Assembly (NCBI GenBank): GCA_002077045.2
Contig: KZ111161.1
Span: forward strand, 248,001-312,000
DNA: 64,000 nt
Source: Rachicladosporium sp. CCFEE 5018
Lineage: Eukaryota > Ascomycota > Dothideomycetes > Cladosporiales > Cladosporiaceae
Reading direction: 5' to 3'
A program made the translations under genes and the position numbers. The notes under the pieces were generated by a model that searched no databases, had not been told where the DNA came from, and saw only the letters and a program-made list of their open reading frames with translations. Positions 1 through 9,696 of the stretch are shown here, piece after piece; the first letter of the stretch is position 1, and each line of letters starts with the position of its first letter.

Positions 1-608
1 TGCTTTGTGTGTGATCTGGAGAAGGAAGAAAGAGAGAGCATACTGGCATCACGAACGTTACTTGTAGTTGAGGAAGGGCGAATCGACAATAGTAGGCCTT
101 GCCGTATTGAGACCTTATCGAGAATACCTATTTATGCTATTTTACATATGGTCTAGTCAATAGCCACGCGGATCGTCGTGGCCGATAGTCCTTGCGAACG
201 ATCATCAGACCTCGATACAATAGAGCCATTGGACTTACGCTAGCGCAAGTATGTAACACTTTCCCAACAGCGACAATAGCTACAATAGTAAACTTCAACA
301 TGTTCGAACGCTGAAGCACCGACATCTCTCCAAAAGTGTGAACAATCTTATGTTACTACAAGTGTAGCCACAACAGCCGGTCTGTCGCTCGATATCAGTG
401 GGAGAAAGCAGACTCGACACAGATACCGCCTTTGCTCTACGATAGGCCTCTCACAGATACGGCGATATGCAAATCACTGCCGCGGATGTACCAACGATGG
501 CGTAGCGACGTTCCGGATTCTTGGAGAAGTGGAGGCATATGCATTGTCTATTGCATATCTGTCGTTGTATCATACTACCATCCGAGTCATGTACCCCTCG
601 CCCATTAC
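1..608. other. left edge, no supported gene
   Basis: No gene is supported here. A minus-strand ATG at 301 opens a short hydrophobic stretch followed by a possible GTAAGT donor at 233-238, which resembles the first exon of a small secreted protein, but no convincing second exon follows. The remainder is the 3' flank of the URI gene. Confidence 0.4.
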
Positions 609-2720
609 CTATCGCCCGATTCTAGCGGCCTTGAATCGTGACACCTTCTTCAGCTTGCCATCACGCTCCTCCATCAGCTCGCCCAGATCCTCTTCCTCCT
701 CCGTATTGACCTTGAAGCCGCCTTGCTCTCTAATTATGTCATTACGGCGGCGGTAGTAGTCTGCGGCCAGCTCGCGTCGTGCGCTGATAGCGTCGTGCTC
801 TTCGAGATCCGGGGCGGTAATAGGCTTGGAAGATGGAGCACGCTCGATGAGGTGCTCGGCCATGGGGATGCCTGGTGGTCCTTTGTGCGAATCAATCATG
901 GTGTCGTCGTCATCGTCGTTATCGTGAATGCTTTGTGTTGCGGTTGGCCTACTTGACGATGCAAGTCGCTGCTTGAATTGTGAGGTCTTCGCCATCGCAC
1001 CTGCACCAGGAGTCGCTTGCGAAGTGCTGATAGGCCGTAGGGAGACGGTCTCGGACAACGGAAGAGCACTTTCACCCTCGACATGCTTCTGCGCCTTGAC
1101 ATGCTCGGTAGCGACATCAAGCTCCTCAGCGAACGACACACGCTTCTTGCTGTTGCTCTTCTTGTCAGGGTCTGAAGACGACATCGGCTCAGCCATAGAA
1201 CTACGCCTGTCCCTGATGACTAATTTGCGCACATCTGCCGGGTCGAGCTCGGGATCCATGTCCTTGATCTCTTCATCAGCAGGCGCGCTGCCCATATTAC
1301 CGATCAACCGCTCTTGCAGCGCTTTCATTTCGTCACGATACTCGTCGGAGATTTCAGTGTTAGAGCGGCCGAACTCATCTTCCTCATCTTCAGTCTCCCA
1401 ATCTGACATGCCGCTGGTGTTCGAAGCATAATCATCTTGGTTCTCCGAGGCCGTGAACACAGAGCGACCGTCCTCGTGAGTGTCATCATCGTCATCATCT
1501 TCTTCGTAATCATCATCTATATCCATCTGCGCTACCACGTTGTTGACTTCATTGAGATGGTAGTTGAGCATCTCCTGTCGTGCGCGGGCGTTTTCTTCTG
1601 ACTCATTTGCGGGCAGCACGATGTGTGGTTTGGTGGTCTCTGTGTCTGCATCGATTTCGTAGACCTTCTCGCCAGGCTTGAAAGAGGCTCGAAGGTCTGC
1701 TTGGCGGCTGAGGTCCGCATTGACTGGTGTTGGTGTTGCATCAGGCGCTGTGACTGCGGTTGGGTGCACGACTGGCGATGATGGGCCCAGGGGCTGTGCG
1801 GGTATCTCCTCCACTTCTGGCGAAAACGTAACGCTACGAGTGTCCGGTGGATCTGCAGCGCGGGCAATGGCGACTTTCTCTGCGAAAGACACGGACTTCC
1901 GTCCCTCGTGTGCTTCGGGCTGAGACTTCTCCTCGGCTAGCTTCGTGTCTGCCGAGAACGACACAGACTTCTTTCGAATCGGAGGTCGATGCGGAGCCTC
2001 GTGCTCGCCGTCAGATCCGCTTGACGAGAGGGCAGACTCCAAGGCCGGATTCGTAAGCTTCGTTGGTGAAGGTAGAGGCGACACAAGCGCAGACTTGATA
2101 GGCACACCCGACTTCTCAGCTCCAGCCGTCTCATCAACTCCAAGCTCCTTGGCACTCAGCCCCGCCATCTTCAAATGCTCGATCACCTTCCCACGATGCT
2201 CCTCAGGCCTTCTCAACTCACTTGAAAGCACATTACCCTCGTCATCAAGCTCCTCATGGATCTCGGTTAGCGGCAAACCACCCTCATCTCCCTCACCAAT
2301 GCCATCCCCGTGCACCCCGGAAGCAGTCATAGAAGCAAACGCAAACTCTTCGATCTTCCCCTCAGCGACGAAGTACCGCCGTTGCAAAGTCTCAATGTTC
2401 TTCTGAACGTATTCCTGTCGCCTCTCGATCAGGCCGAGGATTTGCCGGCGGGAGCGAAGTGGCGTAGCAGCAGTGTTGTCGTTTGTAGGACTGCCAACAA
2501 GTGCCAAGATCTCCTTCTCGGTCAACAGATCGCCTTGGCAGTCCTTCGTAACAGTCTCTACAGTCGTAGCGTCCAAATCCTCAGAGTCAAGGTCCAGCAG
2601 TTCCTCTTTCAGCCCTTCGTACTGCGCATCCCAGCTTTGCCAGTGCTTGAGACTTTTACGGATATCTTGCATATTTGTCTCCAGCTCCTGACGTTTGGCT
2701 TCGATCTCCGAGAGCTCCAT
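609..2720 (-). CDS. unconventional prefoldin URI/Bud27 family protein
   Basis: Probable RPB5-binding unconventional prefoldin, a cytoplasmic co-chaperone that in yeast and humans helps assemble RNA polymerases. The product is about 703 residues from the ATG at 2720. The open frame runs further upstream only to a TTG, so the ATG is preferred. The N-terminal ~150 residues read as paired prefoldin helices (start MELSEIEAKRQELE). The middle is long, acidic and disordered, with several Asp/Glu runs. The C-terminal ~60 residues match the conserved fungal URI tail (DUF3835 type: ARRELAADYYRRRNDII ending FKAARIGR). Four RVxF-like motifs occur near residues 250, 273, 295 and 525 (KKSVSF, RKSVSF, RSVTF, KKRVSF). 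Human URI is known to dock PP1, so these may be phosphatase docking sites. No second copy lies in this window. Family assignment rests on the tail and architecture. Confidence 0.8.
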   Translation of the reverse strand: MELSEIEAKRQELETNMQDIRKSLKHWQSWDAQYEGLKEELLDLDSEDLDATTVETVTKDCQGDLLTEKEILALVGSPTNDNTAATPLRSRRQILGLIERRQEYVQKNIETLQRRYFVAEGKIEEFAFASMTASGVHGDGIGEGDEGGLPLTEIHEELDDEGNVLSSELRRPEEHRGKVIEHLKMAGLSAKELGVDETAGAEKSGVPIKSALVSPLPSPTKLTNPALESALSSSGSDGEHEAPHRPPIRKKSVSFSADTKLAEEKSQPEAHEGRKSVSFAEKVAIARAADPPDTRSVTFSPEVEEIPAQPLGPSSPVVHPTAVTAPDATPTPVNADLSRQADLRASFKPGEKVYEIDADTETTKPHIVLPANESEENARARQEMLNYHLNEVNNVVAQMDIDDDYEEDDDDDDTHEDGRSVFTASENQDDYASNTSGMSDWETEDEEDEFGRSNTEISDEYRDEMKALQERLIGNMGSAPADEEIKDMDPELDPADVRKLVIRDRRSSMAEPMSSSDPDKKSNSKKRVSFAEELDVATEHVKAQKHVEGESALPLSETVSLRPISTSQATPGAGAMAKTSQFKQRLASSSRPTATQSIHDNDDDDDTMIDSHKGPPGIPMAEHLIERAPSSKPITAPDLEEHDAISARRELAADYYRRRNDIIREQGGFKVNTEEEEDLGELMEERDGKLKKVSRFKAARIGR

Positions 2721-4089
2721 GACGACTTTTGTTCTGTTCCAAACAGTTTGAGAAATTGATGAAGTCGTGTGTTCGTGAGGACACAAAGTGACAGGGAAGG
2801 CGAGAGTTGGAGTTGACAACGGACAGGCAGCGCGGACAAACGGGCCGACCGCGTTGCCGTGAGCTTATCGCGACTGATAGGCTTTCGGGTTTACACGTTC
2901 ACTGTGCGGTAGTAAGCTGTGTCATGGGGGTTTGATGGATGCGGAAGACATTTACCGACGGTGCGATAGCACATGCAAGACAGCGCACAACTGGAGTGTG
3001 TTTCAACCTACGGCGGAGGCGGAGTCTGGATCCGGCGCGGTGCATATCTATATGCATCGACAATCTAAGAATCGCGTGGCGTCCAGGGTCTGGTGCAACG
3101 TGGGCACCTTTGGGGATGCAGGTACAAAGCTAAACGCTGTTGGCGAACCAGCCTGATGCGTTCAACGTGGCGCTGCAATGCTATTTGCGTGATCTATGCA
3201 CGCCACAGACCTGCACGAGCGAGCCTGTACCAACGCCCAACATTCTTGGCCTCTTGTCTATGATCAGCGGCTTCGAACGACGCCCGCCACCTCACTAGTC
3301 CGTGCATCATCATCATTGCTCCCTTCCACGGTCCTTTCACAGCGCGCACCAGTTCCAAGCGCTGGAGAGCCTGGAATGTCTGTGGTAGTAGAGGTCTTCC
3401 CACTCGCCGGCAGCTCTTATTCTTGGGAATTCTCGGACCCAAGGAGGCGCAACTACGCTGGACACATCACACACATCCGATCTAGCCCTGAACTTGCCAG
3501 TGAGAAGAGCTCCTCTTGGAAGTTCGCCCGGCCCAGCAGCGACTCGGACGCACGCCAGTCTCGTTCGTTTCAAGGCTGCGCAACGAGGCCAGACTGGTCT
3601 CCCAACCATCCATACCATCAATTTGTACGTGGGCGAGCGGGCGCAGTCATTGTTCCGCAGCAATCTGTCACGATACTGCTCGTAGTCTGCTAGGAAGTGC
3701 ACCAAAGCGGACCTGAGGTGTTCCATATCTTGGTCTTTCTCACCACCTTCCCATCTTCCTGACTTTCGGCGTCAGCCTCGATACGCGACTCTTCTAGGTC
3801 GCATCGCATGTCACGAGGTTGGGCTAGGAGGATATATGAGAGCTTGGAGCAATGGGAGTGTAGGCAAAGATCGATCACGCTCAGAGAATTGCTCTTGTCA
3901 ACTGAATACAACGAACGACGGTGATTCTGATTGATCATTCTATTGCACTCTGTTCGAGCTACCGAATCCCTCGCTCTGACCAGGATCACATCCTGAGGAG
4001 TCTCGGTCGATTACAGCTGCAGAGAGGACACTGAGCATGCGAGGCAGCTGCCTTGCAGCCCTTCTCCAGAAGTGCTTCGCTACGCACGG
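2721..4089. other. gene-free stretch
   Basis: About 1.4 kb between the URI start and the truncated secreted-protein copy. Many short open frames occur on both strands but none has a recognisable domain, signal peptide or splice pattern. The part from 3848 on is repeated exactly after the first assembly gap. Confidence 0.5.
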
Positions 4090-4312
4090 CTAAGTACAAC
4101 CGCAGTATCCCCCCGCCTCTACGCACTGGTTCTTGCAGGTATTGAATCTCACCCATTTCCCTCCTGTGCATTTCAACTACTCACGTTGTCAGCCGAGGAG
4201 CAGTAGAAGAGCGATCAGAAGGCCGAGCGCGGGAGCATCGCTGAATCATGAATGAGGGACGTACGAGATTGTCGTGGTTGTGGCTGCATGAGTATTCGCC
4301 AGGCGTCTGACA
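3848..4312. repeat. contig-end overlap, left member (465 bp)
   Basis: Reads identically, base for base by eye, to 4413-4877 on the other side of a 100-N gap. The most economical explanation is an unmerged overlap between neighbouring contigs, not a biological repeat. It contains exon 2, the intron and 48 bp of exon 1 of the small secreted protein gene. Confidence 0.85.
4090..4312 (-). pseudogene. truncated duplicate of small secreted protein gene (assembly artefact)
   Basis: Minus-strand exon 2 at 4090-4176, intron at 4177-4264, and the last 48 bp of exon 1 at 4265-4312, then N. It is identical to the corresponding part of the complete gene at 4655-4982. It is probably the same locus represented twice and should not be counted as a gene. 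Confidence 0.8.
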
Positions 4313-4412
4313 NNNNNNNNNNNNNNNNNNNNNNNNNNNNNNNNNNNNNNNNNNNNNNNNNNNNNNNNNNNNNNNNNNNNNNNNNNNNNNNNNNNNNNNN
4401 NNNNNNNNNNNN
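4313..4412. other. assembly gap, 100 N
   Basis: Exactly 100 N, the usual placeholder for a gap of unknown size. Both flanks carry the same 465 bp, so the true gap size is probably negative (overlapping contigs). Translations running through it are meaningless. Confidence 0.98.
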
Positions 4413-4877
4413 AGCAATGGGAGTGTAGGCAAAGATCGATCACGCTCAGAGAATTGCTCTTGTCAACTGAATACAACGAACGACGGTGATTCTGATTGAT
4501 CATTCTATTGCACTCTGTTCGAGCTACCGAATCCCTCGCTCTGACCAGGATCACATCCTGAGGAGTCTCGGTCGATTACAGCTGCAGAGAGGACACTGAG
4601 CATGCGAGGCAGCTGCCTTGCAGCCCTTCTCCAGAAGTGCTTCGCTACGCACGGCTAAGTACAACCGCAGTATCCCCCCGCCTCTACGCACTGGTTCTTG
4701 CAGGTATTGAATCTCACCCATTTCCCTCCTGTGCATTTCAACTACTCACGTTGTCAGCCGAGGAGCAGTAGAAGAGCGATCAGAAGGCCGAGCGCGGGAG
4801 CATCGCTGAATCATGAATGAGGGACGTACGAGATTGTCGTGGTTGTGGCTGCATGAGTATTCGCCAGGCGTCTGACA
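4413..4877. repeat. contig-end overlap, right member (465 bp)
   Basis: Right-hand member of the exact repeat with 3848-4312. Here the sequence continues uninterrupted into the complete small secreted protein gene. Confidence 0.85.
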
Positions 4878-4982
4878 GGCTTCACCTTGGTTTTTGTCGT
4901 AGCTTTGAAGGCAAGGGCTTTGGGTGGCGAGAGCCGTTGGTAGCAGGGCGACGCCGAGCATGATGAGAGCCTTGAATTGCAT
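4655..4982 (-). CDS. small secreted cysteine-rich protein, 79 aa, two exons
   Basis: Exon 1 is 4830-4982, exon 2 is 4655-4741, and the 88-bp intron has donor GTACGT and a CTGAC branch site shortly before the TAG acceptor. The spliced frame is phase 0 and ends at a TAG. Residues 1-19 form a signal peptide (MQFKALIMLGVALLPTALA). The mature ~60 residues hold eight cysteines, enough for four disulfides, with the pattern C-x11-C-x7-C, then CTGGKW, C-x3-C and a C-x-C end. This resembles small fungal secreted proteins of the CxTPGxYxC...CxxGKW type, some of which are effector- or antimicrobial-like. No specific function can be assigned. The gene is too short in each exon to stand out as an open frame. 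A TATAAA lies at 5102-5107, about 120 bp upstream of the ATG. Confidence 0.7.
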
Positions 4983-6453
4983 GTTGCAGAATGAAGAGAA
5001 GGCACGATAATGGTGGCCGAAGTAGAGTGTTTTCTCGAATGTTGGATCGGGTGCGTTGAGAATGAGGAAGGACTTTGAGAAGCAGGGCAGAGACATGGAC
5101 CTTTATACCTTCCAGCTTGTAGGCATTCGATCCCCGCTCATACCAGACCTTCCTAGACTGTCGACATGGTTGGGGCTTCGCTCACTCGTACATGCGAAGG
5201 TCTTCCGGTGAATGATACGGGGCACCTGATTGATCCTACAGCTCGCTGCGGGCGGCCACAGACAACGATTCCGACACCACGTCGGGACGCTACCGCCCGT
5301 GCCAACAGTTGTACATGTTGTACATGTTGGGTATATAGTGGCATGGCCTGGGTCTGCGCCAATCGAATGCGGAGGTCTAGCAAGGTATAAAGTCCTCAGG
5401 CTGTACTATGTAAGTCGGTCGAGCTAGCCCGAACGGGGCCTTGCACGAATCGACCAGTAACGCAGCACGTGTACCGTCAACCTTCCTAGACTGTTGATAT
5501 GAGCAGGGCTTCATGTTGGCTCGCGTATACATATATGTTAGCGAGAGAGACGCATGTTGGAGGTAGGTATAGGCACTAATGTGATAGCCATGTCTGTGGC
5601 GATTATCACGCTCACACGATAACGAAAAGGCATAGGCTCGTTCTATTCCACTTCGCACGCGACGAATGGAGGGTTGCATTTTGGACAATTGCCGTTGCGT
5701 CGAATGCGTGTAGAAGCCAGTACACGCAGGATTTGAGCACAGAGGACCACATCGACTGAATCCTACGCAGGGGTGATGCCTAGTAAATAAGGCTGGGATG
5801 CAAGAGTGTGTTGCCGTTGATCGGGATCGATATTAAGCACGAGGTAAGCGGGGGGAAGCTCTCTAGCCGTCTCGGCACATGAGCTTGATATGAATAAGCA
5901 GCTCTATAGGCGGTGTGAGTAGCTTTTAGTAGTACGTTGTGGATACGGACGGGAGGCACCAATATCTAACGCACCGTGAGAAGTGTTGTCGATGCACGGC
6001 GTGGTAACATGAGATGTGCCAAGAATTCGTGCGAAGAGGCGCAGCGAGCAAATTGTCTGGAGCGCAGTTGCAAGCCGCAGCACAGCAACTCAGTGCGTGA
6101 AACGAAGCTCCACTCCAGACGTTACGCGTCGGGCAATGCTGTGACGAAGAGTGGACACCGGCAGGATTCATTGATCCAACAGGAGCGGGTAGTTTGGTTT
6201 GAGATAGAGGGCGCGGGGGCATGTCAAGTGTTCGGGACGATTCCGGTGAAGGGGGTTGGTCGACTACGCGGACAGCCATCAAATTAAGAAGCGGCACGGG
6301 TACCTAGCTGAGCGGGCAGCGATGTGCGCGGCTGCATTAATTCAGGAGACTGAGCCTGGCTATCTCAACATCTCCAGCAAAACCCGAGGCTAGTGCATAG
6401 TACAACTAGCCTGGACCCTCCACCAACACTCCGCCACCAACCGCAGCAACCCA
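4983..6453. other. gene-free stretch
   Basis: About 1.5 kb without a supported gene. The first 150 bp are the promoter of the secreted protein gene. A short direct repeat of a TTGTACATG unit occurs near 5310-5325. Open frames around 5926-6297 on both strands have no family features. Confidence 0.5.
5102..5107 (-). promoter_or_regulatory. TATA box of small secreted protein gene
   Basis: The minus strand reads GGTATAAAGG about 120 bp before the ATG at 4982, a plausible core promoter position. Confidence 0.5.
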
Positions 6454-8043
6454 CTACTGCAGCAAAGGATCGCGGAAATGCTTCTGCGCATTTCCCCTCT
6501 TATTGTTGCCCCACTGATACCTTGCCTCTGCTCTCCGTGCAGCCTTCAATTGCTGCTTCTCAACAGCGCGGATCTCACGCTTCTTCGCGTCACTGACACC
6601 AATCATGCCCAGTCCACCGTTGGCTCTACTGACAACTTGCCGTCCACGACCTTCTGCGGGTGCTTCAGCCTCGTCCTCGGCATCGGAGTCGTGGCGGGAG
6701 TCTTCGATCAGCTGCTGCTGAGCACGCTCGTCGGCTGAGGGATAGTTGCGGAGGTTCTGGCGGTAGTAGGCGCGTAGACTGCGGTGACCAGCTGTCCGAC
6801 CAGAGGGTAGATGTAGCTCGTACTCGTCATGGTAGACTGCGGTTGGTGTATGGTGTGCTCGTGAGTGGAAGCCATCGCTGTTCTTGTGTGGTTGCGAGTT
6901 TGTCCGTGAGTGGTGGCGGTGCTTATCGAGTTTGGCGTAGTTGTGCTGTTGGTCGATAGGCAGTGAACCGATCTCCTCGCTCGGTACTGATGACATCGAG
7001 CCGTCACTCTCCCAGCCGTCTTCGTCGTCCATCTCAACGTCCTCGCCGTCGCTGTTCTGAACCGTGGTCTTGGGTACGCGCTTGACGCCCAGACTCACGC
7101 CACCTTCTGCAGTCTCTTCCTCGTCCTCGCTCTCATCATCGGAATACGTAGCCCTGAAGTCATAGAACTCGCCGACCTCCATCTGCTCATCCTCGGTGCT
7201 ATACGCGATCATGCAGTGACCGCGATCGCGCATGTGTGTCTGCAGACCAGAAGTCGAGTGCATACCCTTGGCGCAGAACAGACAAGTCCTTAGCACGTGA
7301 ATGCTCTCGCTCAGGTAGTTGACCAGACCTGGCAAATCCACGAGGTAGTCCTTCTCTGGTACGAAGAAGCCATGCTGTTTCTGCATATGGTTGACGTTCA
7401 AGTCCAGGCTCGGCGACATGTAATTGCAGAAAAGACATTGCGCCAGCTCAGCCTTGTACTCGAACTCCTCGTCGCCCTCGTCCATCTTCTCAGCATCTGC
7501 AGCTGGCTTCTGATTTGCGTGCCCATTCGTCCCGTTCAACTGACTGTCGCCCAATCTCGCAGCAACCTCGTCCACTTCCTCGTCGTCCTCCTTGTCTCCA
7601 ACAATCGTACTCGTGCTCTCACTAGCACTCTCCAGCGGATCGCCCAGACTGAATGTACTCCCAGTCATACTCTCGGTCTCCGTCCCACCTCCCGTTAATC
7701 TCGCGGCAAGTGCCCGATGCTTTGCACTCCCAAGGTGGTTCACGAAAGCTCCCTCTGAGAAGTACACCTTATCACACGCCTCGCATTTCTTCTCGAATCT
7801 CGCTCGTGCTGCGGTGGCGGCAGCAGAGGCTTTGTTGGCGAGCACTTTCTCAGCGAAGATCTCGCTCGTGAGTGGTGGTAGCGAGGCGACTCGGCGCTTA
7901 AGGTTGTATCGATGCCAGTCAGACTGCATGTGTGTGCGTTGGAGGTCGCTGCCGCGGAAGGCGACTTGGCAGGTGTTGCAGGTGAAGGGATGGGCGGACA
8001 TGGTGGGTTGGGGCGGCGACTGGGATTGTGCTAGGGTAGCCAT
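6454..8043 (-). CDS. Rei1/ZNF622-type cytoplasmic 60S biogenesis factor (copy 1)
   Basis: 529-residue zinc finger protein that in yeast acts on late cytoplasmic pre-60S ribosomes and probes the exit tunnel with its C-terminus. C2H2 fingers are visible at C22/C25/H38/H44, at C87/C90/H103/H109, and as a tandem pair in the middle around CLFCNYMSPSLDLNVNHMQ and CLFCAKGMHSTSGLQTHM, the arrangement characteristic of Rei1/Reh1. The segment after finger 1 (NLKRRVASLPPLT) and the basic C-terminus ending HFRDPLLQ are also family hallmarks. The start at 8043 (MATLAQSQ) is chosen because finger 1 follows about 20 residues later. The open frame extends upstream without family similarity. The paralogue on contig C is cut off by the gap. 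Confidence 0.93.
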   Translation of the reverse strand: MATLAQSQSPPQPTMSAHPFTCNTCQVAFRGSDLQRTHMQSDWHRYNLKRRVASLPPLTSEIFAEKVLANKASAAATAARARFEKKCEACDKVYFSEGAFVNHLGSAKHRALAARLTGGGTETESMTGSTFSLGDPLESASESTSTIVGDKEDDEEVDEVAARLGDSQLNGTNGHANQKPAADAEKMDEGDEEFEYKAELAQCLFCNYMSPSLDLNVNHMQKQHGFFVPEKDYLVDLPGLVNYLSESIHVLRTCLFCAKGMHSTSGLQTHMRDRGHCMIAYSTEDEQMEVGEFYDFRATYSDDESEDEEETAEGGVSLGVKRVPKTTVQNSDGEDVEMDDEDGWESDGSMSSVPSEEIGSLPIDQQHNYAKLDKHRHHSRTNSQPHKNSDGFHSRAHHTPTAVYHDEYELHLPSGRTAGHRSLRAYYRQNLRNYPSADERAQQQLIEDSRHDSDAEDEAEAPAEGRGRQVVSRANGGLGMIGVSDAKKREIRAVEKQQLKAARRAEARYQWGNNKRGNAQKHFRDPLLQ

Positions 8044-8420
8044 GGTGGCGGTCGTACGATAGGATGGATGTGATATTGTGTGGTCGTATCGCGAGTAAGT
8101 TAGTCTGTTGTGGAGGAGTATGGTGAGGATGTGTTTAGAGCTATACAAGACTGAAGTCGCCTTCTTGCACACGGATTTCTAACCCGGCCCGATGACGACA
8201 AATGAGCCTTTGAGAAATAAGGTTATCGATACGGCGATGCTAGGGTTAGGGTCGACCGCTCGTTTCTGACAACTCGAAGGGACCGTACAGCAGCGATGCA
8301 GGATCTGAGTAGGGGTATAATGTTGGGGGCAAAGGTACAGTAGATCTACACTTTCAAGACTCTCAGCACAGCTTCCAGCAGCCGTGCCTTCTAGCGCCCA
8401 GATGCAGTCGGAGCATTTTT
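8044..8420. other. spacer between REI1 and tail-anchored protein gene
   Basis: 377 bp. It contains two TTAGGG-like hexamers near 8250 which are not a telomere. The equivalent stretch on contig C is similar in its first half and diverged after. Confidence 0.4.
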
Positions 8421-8810
8421 CTATGCCCGAAATGCCTTGAACAGCAGCCACCAACCCGGGAGCCCAACAAGCACAACCACGCCCCAAACCAACCACACAG
8501 CACGTCGCGTCTGGTCCTCTGTAATAGGCAAATATCAGCTATAGTCTTCCAGACAGATATTCAAGATTGGCTTACCATCATCCTCAGTCCATTGGCGTTC
8601 GTAGAACGTGTAGTCCGTTCCGTTGCCGCCGAGCTGCACGTCCTTGCGGTAGTGTAGGGTTTGCGTAGGAGGTTGACGGCGTCTGCACATTTCTTTAGTT
8701 GCCGTAGGTTGTATAGAGATACGAGAAGCATACCTGTTGACTGACGTGGTCTCCACCTCGACTCTGATGCGTGGGTACATCGGCGCCAGTTGGGAGTCGT
8801 TGGGGGCCAT
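8421..8810 (-). CDS. small tail-anchored membrane protein, 93 aa, three exons (copy 1)
   Basis: Exons are 8734-8810, 8576-8682 and 8421-8518, joined by introns with GTATGC/CAG and GTAAGC/ACAG borders. The spliced frame is open throughout. The N-terminal ~65 residues are polar and charged (PRIRVEVETTSVN, TLHYRKDVQLGGNG, YERQWTEDD). Residues ~69-88 form one hydrophobic helix (WLVWGVVVLVGLPGWWLLF) followed by a short KAFRA tail, which suggests tail-anchored insertion. I do not recognise the family. The exon structure is supported by the matching architecture on contig C, where the gene has decayed. Exons are too short for single-frame detection. Confidence 0.65.
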
Positions 8811-9696
8811 GGCAATTGTGAAGTAGTATTCAAGTCAGAGGTCGGAGAGAAGGAAATGGGTCTGTTGGATTGAAGACTGTACCTGACAGCAGTGTGAAAA
8901 GAAGTTGATGTTGTGTGCTCTTTCCAACGGAGAAGGGGGGAATATGTACTGATTTTGCATTGCTTGAAGGCGCCGTGTCTTAACAAGATGTCTCGAGTTT
9001 GATAGATTCGATAGCGCTTCGCCCAGACGCATCGTCCGAGCGAGACTAGATCTGAGGTAGTACAGACTCAGAGCTCGGGGTCCCTCCACTGGCATGAATG
9101 CCGTCGCTATAGTGAGACTCGCAATATGCATGTTCCTTGGCCATAAACGAACGGCATGGAATAGAACAGTAGAAATTACCCACCTCGTCTGCCCCTGCGC
9201 AGTTGGTCGTGAGTAGTGGAAAAGGGAAAATGAGCATTGTGTCTTGGTCCATTAGTGATGAGACCGAATCACCTCCAGACCCCCCACGAAAGCATTACCA
9301 TACCGTCTACTTTGCAGACCCTGGTAGAGTTCACTGCTCAGTGTCGGCGAGTATTAGCAATGTTAAGGCATGAGGCACATCTGAACGCGCGTTGATGACT
9401 GCTTGGGAGTCTGAGAAGACACCGTCTCAGCAGAGCGATGTGATGGGAAAGGACGACGCTCGCTTGTACAGGTATGCTGGCTCCAGGTCACCTCCCTCTT
9501 CGATGTGGGGCGAGCAGAGCGTCATGCTTTGCCAAGACCTGCTCTTTATTGACCGACAGCACTTGGTCAGCGACAATGGTGAGTCTCACAATCTAGCCTC
9601 CAAATAGACCGGACGATCTGCAATCGACTCAGAAGCTCAGTGTTGAATCTCTAGTTCGCCGCAGCATTCCAGAATTCCGAGCACTAGACAGTCAAG
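8811..9696. other. divergent promoter region
   Basis: 886 bp between the tail-anchored gene (minus) and the ArfGAP gene (plus). Open frames here are not conserved in the equivalent stretch 39968-40820, so none is accepted as a gene. The last ~150 bp are conserved between copies and form the ArfGAP 5' region. Confidence 0.5.

Noticed and set aside
137..325. Signal-peptide-like start on the minus strand with a GTAAGT donor
   Set aside because: No plausible continuing exon was found; the evidence is too thin for a gene call.
4181..4554. Open frames spanning the first N run
   Set aside because: Artefact of translating N between two identical contig ends.
8240..8260. TTAGGG-like hexamers (telomere-like)
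   Set aside because: Only one or two degenerate units between genes; a telomere or interstitial array needs many.
9046..9252. 68-residue minus-strand frame upstream of the ArfGAP gene
   Set aside because: Not conserved at the equivalent place in copy 2 and lacks any recognisable feature.
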